DNA of 64,000 bases from Spirochaeta isovalerica (lineage in GTDB: Bacteria; Spirochaetota; Spirochaetia; DSM-2461). How positions within the stretch are numbered: position 1 is the stretch's first letter; each line of letters begins with the position of its first letter. A program made the position numbers and the translations under genes. The stretch spans positions 124,001-188,000 of the forward strand of contig NZ_JACHGJ010000005.1 of assembly GCF_014207565.1 (NCBI RefSeq). The letters run 5' to 3'. Below, piece by piece: positions 60,108-64,000 of this stretch. The notes under the pieces were generated by a model that made no database searches, was not told where the DNA came from, and saw nothing but the letters and a program-made list of their open reading frames with translations.

Positions 60108-60135
60108 ATTATAGAATATTCGGGGCCTCCATCAA
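60108..60135 (-). promoter_or_regulatory. Promoter, leaderless type, for the diguanylate cyclase gene
   Basis: On the minus strand: TTGATG (60130-60135), 16-nt spacer, TATAAT (60108-60113), 7 nt to the GTG at 60100. Confidence 0.7.
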
Positions 60136-60249
60136 GGGATAAAGTATGGTCCGGCTAAAAAATCCAAGCCGACCCGTATCAGGACTACATTTTCCGGGAA
60201 TTGAAGCACAGCTGTTCTTTATTAAGTGTAAAAAGAAATGGAGGGTCCG

Positions 60250-61257
60250 ATGATTCTATTTTTATTCCTGCTCATATCTATGCTCATTTCCTGCAGCGAA
60301 CCTTTTAATAACAATGGGGATTTGCTTCCCGATCTGAAACCGCCGGAGCTGAATAAAATAGAACTGACAGACAACCGGACCCTCACTCTGGATTTCAGCG
60401 AGCCGGTCTCTTTTGATGACAGCACTTTTTTTTCGGAACCGGACTTGTCTCTGGAAAGCTGGGATTCAGCCGGGAACCGTCTGACCATACATTTTTCTGA
60501 TGAGCAGATACCGGGAAAAATGTATAAATGCCGGAGCGACGTATTGGATGAAAAGGGGAACAGGCTTTCATTCCTGATTCGGTTTTACGGCTGGAACCAG
60601 AATCTTCCCGATATGATCATAAATGAATTCAACCCCGAAGGGAGCGGCAATAATCCCGACACGGTGGAACTGTATGTCGCCGGAGAGGGAAACACCGCAG
60701 GAGCGGCTCTTTTTCTCGGAACTTCAAAGCATTTCACCAGTTACTTTGTTCTTCCATCGCTGGAAGTCTCCCCGGGTGACTTCATAATTGTCCATCTCCG
60801 GCCGGAAGGTCTTCCCGAAGAGATTAACGAAAGCGGGAGCAAAAGCGTGTCGGGAGGGAAACTGGCGTCCGATCTCGCCTGGGATATCTGGGCCGATGAA
60901 GACATGCCCTTATCGGGAAGCAACGGACTGATAAGCCTCTATACCAATCCATTCGGGAGTATAATCGATGCCGTTCCCTATTCAAACAGGGTAACAGCGG
61001 ATAGTGAAGAATACAGAGGCTGGACCGCCGCTACATTCGATATGATTGAAGAACTGTCTTTTCTGGAGGTCTGGAATGGAACAGATGGATTTATCAGGCC
61101 GGAAGATGCCGTGTATTCGGAAGGGACGACCGGAACGAGGTCGATCTGCCGGGACAGCGTATCGACAGACAGTGACATGCGCACAGACTGGCATATTGTC
61201 CCGACAGGAGAAAAAAGTTTCGGAGAAGTCAATTCCGACAATGTTTACGCGCCCTGA
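60250..61257 (+). CDS. Lipoprotein with lamin-tail (LTD)-like domain
   Basis: 335 residues. Short signal with lipobox LISC (Cys15). An Ig-like or CopC-like beta domain at about 30-105 (TLTLDFSEPVSFDDSTFF, LTIHFSDEQIPGKMYKC). An LTD-like domain at about 115-260 (MIINEFNPEGSGNNPDTVEL, LPSLEVSPGDFIIVHLRPEG, GLISLYTNPFGSIIDAV). Such proteins are often surface-located and associated with nucleases or adhesion, but no catalytic domain is present here. GGAGGG precedes this ATG; the ATG 12 nt upstream lies within that SD. Confidence 0.78.
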   Translation: MILFLFLLISMLISCSEPFNNNGDLLPDLKPPELNKIELTDNRTLTLDFSEPVSFDDSTFFSEPDLSLESWDSAGNRLTIHFSDEQIPGKMYKCRSDVLDEKGNRLSFLIRFYGWNQNLPDMIINEFNPEGSGNNPDTVELYVAGEGNTAGAALFLGTSKHFTSYFVLPSLEVSPGDFIIVHLRPEGLPEEINESGSKSVSGGKLASDLAWDIWADEDMPLSGSNGLISLYTNPFGSIIDAVPYSNRVTADSEEYRGWTAATFDMIEELSFLEVWNGTDGFIRPEDAVYSEGTTGTRSICRDSVSTDSDMRTDWHIVPTGEKSFGEVNSDNVYAP

Positions 61258-61265
61258 CCGGGCGC
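61249..61265. terminator. Hairpin between the convergent LTD lipoprotein and trxA genes
   Basis: GCGCCC / GGGCGC stem with a 5-nt loop, overlapping the lipoprotein stop codon. No U-tract in either direction, so termination is uncertain. Confidence 0.4.
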
Positions 61266-61280
61266 ATAATTCGGATCTGA

Positions 61281-61601
61281 CTAGATCAGGTCCTCAAACA
61301 GTTTTACTATATTGGGTTTGGGCTGGGCTCCCAGAGTCTGGGTCACCTGTTCGCCTTTATTAAAAACCATAACGGTCGGAATGCTCTGAACGCCGAATTT
61401 CCCCGCTGTTGAGGGAGCATCATCGACATCGAGCTTACAGACTTTTAACTTGCCGGCGTACTCATCAGCTAATTCCTCGATCACCGGGCCGAGCATCTTA
61501 CAGGGAACGCACCATTCCGCCCAGAAATCAACGAGAACTGGTATATCCGATTTTAGAACTTCCTGTTCGAAGTTCTCATCAGTCAGTTTAACATATGCCA
61601 T
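61281..61601 (-). CDS. trxA: Thioredoxin
   Basis: 106 residues with the redox motif WAEWCVPCKMLGP (about 28-40; Val where Gly is more usual), the cis-Pro segment SIPTVMVFNKGE and the buried Asp in VDFWAEW. Reduces protein disulphides in the cytoplasm. The start is at the ATG 8 nt after SD GGAG; another ATG 9 nt upstream in frame is too close to the SD. Confidence 0.95.
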   Translation of the reverse strand: MAYVKLTDENFEQEVLKSDIPVLVDFWAEWCVPCKMLGPVIEELADEYAGKLKVCKLDVDDAPSTAGKFGVQSIPTVMVFNKGEQVTQTLGAQPKPNIVKLFEDLI

Positions 61602-61638
61602 AAATATCACTCCTTTATAAATGGATCCAAACCGTCTT

Positions 61639-62430
61639 CTACCGGTTTTTCAATTCCTTAATTCTAAAGTCACTAATGATATTCTGGACAAAATCGAGAC
61701 TTTTTTCAATATTGGCGCCATCGATTCCTTTTTTCATAATCTCTTTACAGCTCCAGACTATGTCGTTGAGTATAAACGCCGCTTCTTTTATGCACTGCTG
61801 GGCTTCTATGGATTTTTCTTTCAGAGTTATCGACGGAGAATCGAGTAACAGGCAGTATTTTTCCAGGACAATGGGAATCCCCTTATCTCCCGAAGGGGTA
61901 AAGCGCCATAACTCATTGTTGAAGTCCCGGAACTCACCCCGGAGTGCCCATGTCCGGTTCTCAGAGATAAATTTATCGAGAGCCGGCCAGTAGAGCTTTT
62001 CAAACTGACTGATTGCACCATAGAGATGTTCTATCTCATATGAAGCCTCAGGATGAATCCTGAGACGGGGATAAGCTGATATTTTCTTTTTAAACTGCTC
62101 GAGGACTTTGTCAGCAAAGTCCGGCTGACCTTTTCGCCTATCCTTGAGACGGGCTTTTTCCGCTTCCGCCATTTGTTCTTTTTTCAATTGCTTCTGATGA
62201 TTGAAAATGGCCTGAACCGCGGCTATCTCCTCTTTCAGAAAGCTCTCCAGATCGCGGGACTCAATCCTGGCATTGCGGTAACGACGTTCAAATTCCTCCT
62301 TCAGGGAGGCCGATTTGTGGAATGTAACGATATATTTGTCATATTCGGCGCGGATTTTGGAAAGTACCGCATGAATTTCTTTTTCTGAAAGTTTCTGTTT
62401 GCGCCGGGAGAAAGGATTTATAACTGCCAT
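61639..62430 (-). CDS. Hypothetical helical protein
   Basis: 263 residues, soluble, strongly charged and helical in the first 120 residues (HQKQLKKEQMAEAEKARLKD) and helical thereafter (YEIEHLYGAISQFEKLYWPA, CIKEAAFILNDIVWSCKEIM). I recognise no domain. Start at the ATG preceded by a GTG in frame; there is no SD. GATATT ends 6 nt before that ATG, possibly another leaderless start. It lies 37 nt upstream of trxA on the same strand. Confidence 0.7.
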   Translation of the reverse strand: MAVINPFSRRKQKLSEKEIHAVLSKIRAEYDKYIVTFHKSASLKEEFERRYRNARIESRDLESFLKEEIAAVQAIFNHQKQLKKEQMAEAEKARLKDRRKGQPDFADKVLEQFKKKISAYPRLRIHPEASYEIEHLYGAISQFEKLYWPALDKFISENRTWALRGEFRDFNNELWRFTPSGDKGIPIVLEKYCLLLDSPSITLKEKSIEAQQCIKEAAFILNDIVWSCKEIMKKGIDGANIEKSLDFVQNIISDFRIKELKNR

Positions 62431-62523
62431 CACATTAATATCGGCGGAATGGCTTTTAATGATTACAGGGGCAAAGAAAACCTGCCGCAGAGATTATAGG
62501 GATTCTACGGCAAGATGATTTAA

Positions 62524-62898
62524 TCAGAAAGCCGGTTCAGCTTCCTCTATCTTCTCTTCTTCATTCTTCCTGAACTGCGGCTTGAACTCCACATGCTCCC
62601 CTACGATCTTAACTTTGGTTCTCCCCCGTCCCTCTTCGTCCTGCCAACGGTCCTGTTTCAGCCGTCCGACGACACGTACACCGCGTCCCTTTTCCAAATT
62701 GGTGTAGCAGTTTTCCGCGAGCTTGGACCAGACTTCCACATCAAAATAGGAAACTTCATCGACCCGGTTTCCCTCCTGTTTGTAAAATCGGTTGGACGCT
62801 ATGGAAAACCTGCAGAATTTTGTTCCCTTGGGGGTTTCTCCCGATTCGGGATCGCGGACCAGATTCCCTTCCAGTAGAATCGAATTTAATGAATTCAT
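62524..62898 (-). CDS. ssb: Single-stranded DNA-binding protein
   Basis: 124 residues with the OB fold of bacterial SSB: NSILLEGNLVRDPESGETPK, KFCRFSIASNRFY, VSYFDVEVWSKLAENC, and GRGVRVVGRLKQDRW. The C-terminal tail is short and acidic (EEKIEEAEPAF) and ends in Phe after Pro-Ala rather than the usual DDDIPF, so partner recruitment may differ. Shorter than typical SSB (about 160-180), so it may be a second SSB. SD AAGGAG is present. Confidence 0.93.
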   Translation of the reverse strand: MNSLNSILLEGNLVRDPESGETPKGTKFCRFSIASNRFYKQEGNRVDEVSYFDVEVWSKLAENCYTNLEKGRGVRVVGRLKQDRWQDEEGRGRTKVKIVGEHVEFKPQFRKNEEEKIEEAEPAF

Positions 62899-63032
62899 AT
62901 GACACTCCTTGATTTTATCTACTTTTAATCACTGGAAATTTAAGAGTAATGCTTCAATAGCTTGTAATTTCTTTTCAAAAGACAGAGAATTTCAGATATA
63001 CACAAAATTGATAAAGTATAAGGAAGACAAAC

Positions 63033-63344
63033 ATGAATAAAGCTTTAAAAATCGGAACAGTTGGCGTTATTGCTGGAGCTTTGGATCTGATCCCCCTGGT
63101 CATGGTCAAGGCCCCGATGCTCAATATGATTGCTATCGTCTGTTTCTGGATTGTCACGGCAATATTTATTTCCGAGACAAAGCTGGTAAAGAACTCTCTT
63201 CTCAACGGTTTGATTGTTGCAGTTCTTATAATGCTGCCCGTAGTGATGACGGTATACACCGTAAATCCAAAAGATTTTCTTCCCATGCTGTCTATGGCCG
63301 TGATATTAGGTCCAATTGCAGGATTGGCTCTAGAGAAATTATGA
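63033..63344 (+). CDS. Small integral membrane protein
   Basis: 103 residues with three to four hydrophobic helices (about 6-26, 30-47, 57-75, 83-100) and short basic loops (SETKLVKNSLLNG). No recognised domain. SD GGAAG lies 6-10 nt before the ATG. Ends exactly where the convergent AraC-type gene ends (adjacent stops, no gap), so no terminator separates them. Confidence 0.72.
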   Translation: MNKALKIGTVGVIAGALDLIPLVMVKAPMLNMIAIVCFWIVTAIFISETKLVKNSLLNGLIVAVLIMLPVVMTVYTVNPKDFLPMLSMAVILGPIAGLALEKL

Positions 63345-64000
63345 TCAGTTTTTCCCCGGAGCGAAGCCCGATTTGAGTTTGACAGACTGGCTGTATTCCG
63401 AAGGAGTCATTCCCACATAGCGTTTAAAGACACGGGAGAAATGCTGAAGCGATGTAAAATCCAGTTCATCGCAGATCTGTGTAAAATTGTTGGAACCCTC
63501 ACGGATCATTTGTTTCACCCGCTCAATCTTGACCCTTTTGTAATACTCCATAACGCTCTGCCCGGTCCTTTCTTTAAAAATTCTGTGTAGATAAGAGCGG
63601 CTGTATCCGACTGACCGGCAAAGATCACAGATTTCAAAGGAAGAGGCAAGGTTATCTTCCATAAAATTGACAACTTTATTAAAAGCCACTTCTTTCGTTC
63701 TCTGTTCAATTGTCCCGGTCAGGCGGTCGGGTCCTGAGACATCCGAATCCCTGCGGATAAGGCGGATAAGCAGTTCCTCCAGATGGAGCTTTATCATATG
63801 CTCACAACCGAAGGGGACCTCCTCTCTCTTGATCATCCCCTTCGTCGCAGGATCGTCAAGTCGAGTCGAAAAGGTTCGCTGAGCTTCGTGAATGATACTG
63901 CCCAGAAGATTCCTCTCCTCTCCTTTTATTCTGAGAATTTTACCAATAAACCACTTCATTACCACGCTGGAACTGGAAAAAGTGATGACGACGAGATTAG
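63345..64000 (-). CDS. AraC-family transcriptional regulator (N-terminus outside window)
   Basis: The C-terminal two helix-turn-helix motifs of the AraC/XylS family are complete: FEICDLCRSVGYSRSYLHRI (about 110-130 of the visible part), then FTQICDELDFTSLQHFSRVF and RYVGMTPSEYSQS. The upstream part is open to the window edge without a stop. The in-frame GTG at 63965 gives a start in the middle of what looks like the cupin-type sensor domain (LVVITFSSSS, then MKWFIGKIL). The true start is therefore beyond base 64000. Ligand and targets unknown. Confidence 0.88.
   Translation of the reverse strand, partial: NLVVITFSSSSVVMKWFIGKILRIKGEERNLLGSIIHEAQRTFSTRLDDPATKGMIKREEVPFGCEHMIKLHLEELLIRLIRRDSDVSGPDRLTGTIEQRTKEVAFNKVVNFMEDNLASSFEICDLCRSVGYSRSYLHRIFKERTGQSVMEYYKRVKIERVKQMIREGSNNFTQICDELDFTSLQHFSRVFKRYVGMTPSEYSQSVKLKSGFAPGKN

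Noticed and set aside
1-64000. Mobile elements, prophage, toxin-antitoxin or defence island
   Set aside because: No transposase, integrase, phage structural gene, restriction enzyme or paired small toxin/antitoxin genes were found on either strand.

Overview
The window looks like chromosome of a free-living, fermentative spirochaete (Spirochaetaceae, Spirochaeta/Oceanispirochaeta-like). I infer this from gene content, not from any database search. The signs are many short-signal lipoproteins with lipoboxes such as FTSC, LFSC and SGC, a NeuB/SpsE-type gene, several families I associate with spirochaetes, a trimeric [FeFe]-hydrogenase locus and maltodextrin/glycogen use. I see no transposase, prophage, CRISPR array, rRNA or tRNA. 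Gene density is high, and only one gene-free stretch exceeds 300 bases (18183-18612).

Layout. 1-5772: TolC / membrane-fusion / RND efflux operon ending in a small PG0541-type protein. 5931-9213: sigma-like protein, rdgB, oligoendopeptidase F. 9314-16318: EXPERA-domain membrane protein, serS, NeuB-type synthase, REC/HD-GYP phosphodiesterase, phosphohexomutase and a lipoprotein. 16365-19779: trpS, an orphan OmpR-type regulator with Glu at the phospho-acceptor position, a 430-bp regulatory region with 11-bp direct repeats, and a very strongly codon-biased outer-membrane barrel protein. 19864-24915: lipoprotein, malEFG-like sugar transporter and its probable LacI-type regulator. 24950-29449: engB, OmpA-family protein, aroK, glycosyltransferase and a Crp-like regulator. 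29577-35787: the hydrogenase locus, with nuoE-like, GHKL ATPase, 2Fe-2S, hydB and hydA genes on the minus strand, and DRTGG-like and PHP genes divergent from them. 35964-38617: two LPP20-like lipoproteins and a FecR-domain protein. 38651-45294: aldo/keto-reductase-like protein, ychF, a zinc-ribbon-like miniprotein, a spirochaete hypothetical, a queG-like gene, VanZ-like protein and a YhcC-type radical SAM protein. 45372-51160: solute-binding-like lipoprotein, MsmX/UgpC ATPase, soluble MCP-like coiled-coil protein and LysM lipoprotein. 51236-54255: lpoB / COG3014 / LPP20 lipoprotein operon. 54418-63965: glycogen phosphorylase, small cysteine protein, TPR lipoprotein, VWA protein, diguanylate cyclase, lamin-tail lipoprotein, thioredoxin, SSB, small membrane protein and a partial AraC regulator.

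How genes work together. The LacI-family regulator next to malEFG probably binds TGCAA-N4-TTGCA sites. Such sites lie at the malE promoter and, 34 kb away, at the glycogen phosphorylase promoter. malEFG has no ATPase gene, and the MsmX-like ATPase at 46671 is the obvious partner. The hydrogenase operon has a clean divergent promoter pair shared with the DRTGG/PHP genes, suggesting co-regulation.

A recurrent signal across the window is a sigma-70-type promoter whose -10 box lies only 6-10 nt before the start codon, with no Shine-Dalgarno sequence. This predicts leaderless or nearly leaderless mRNAs for more than a dozen genes.
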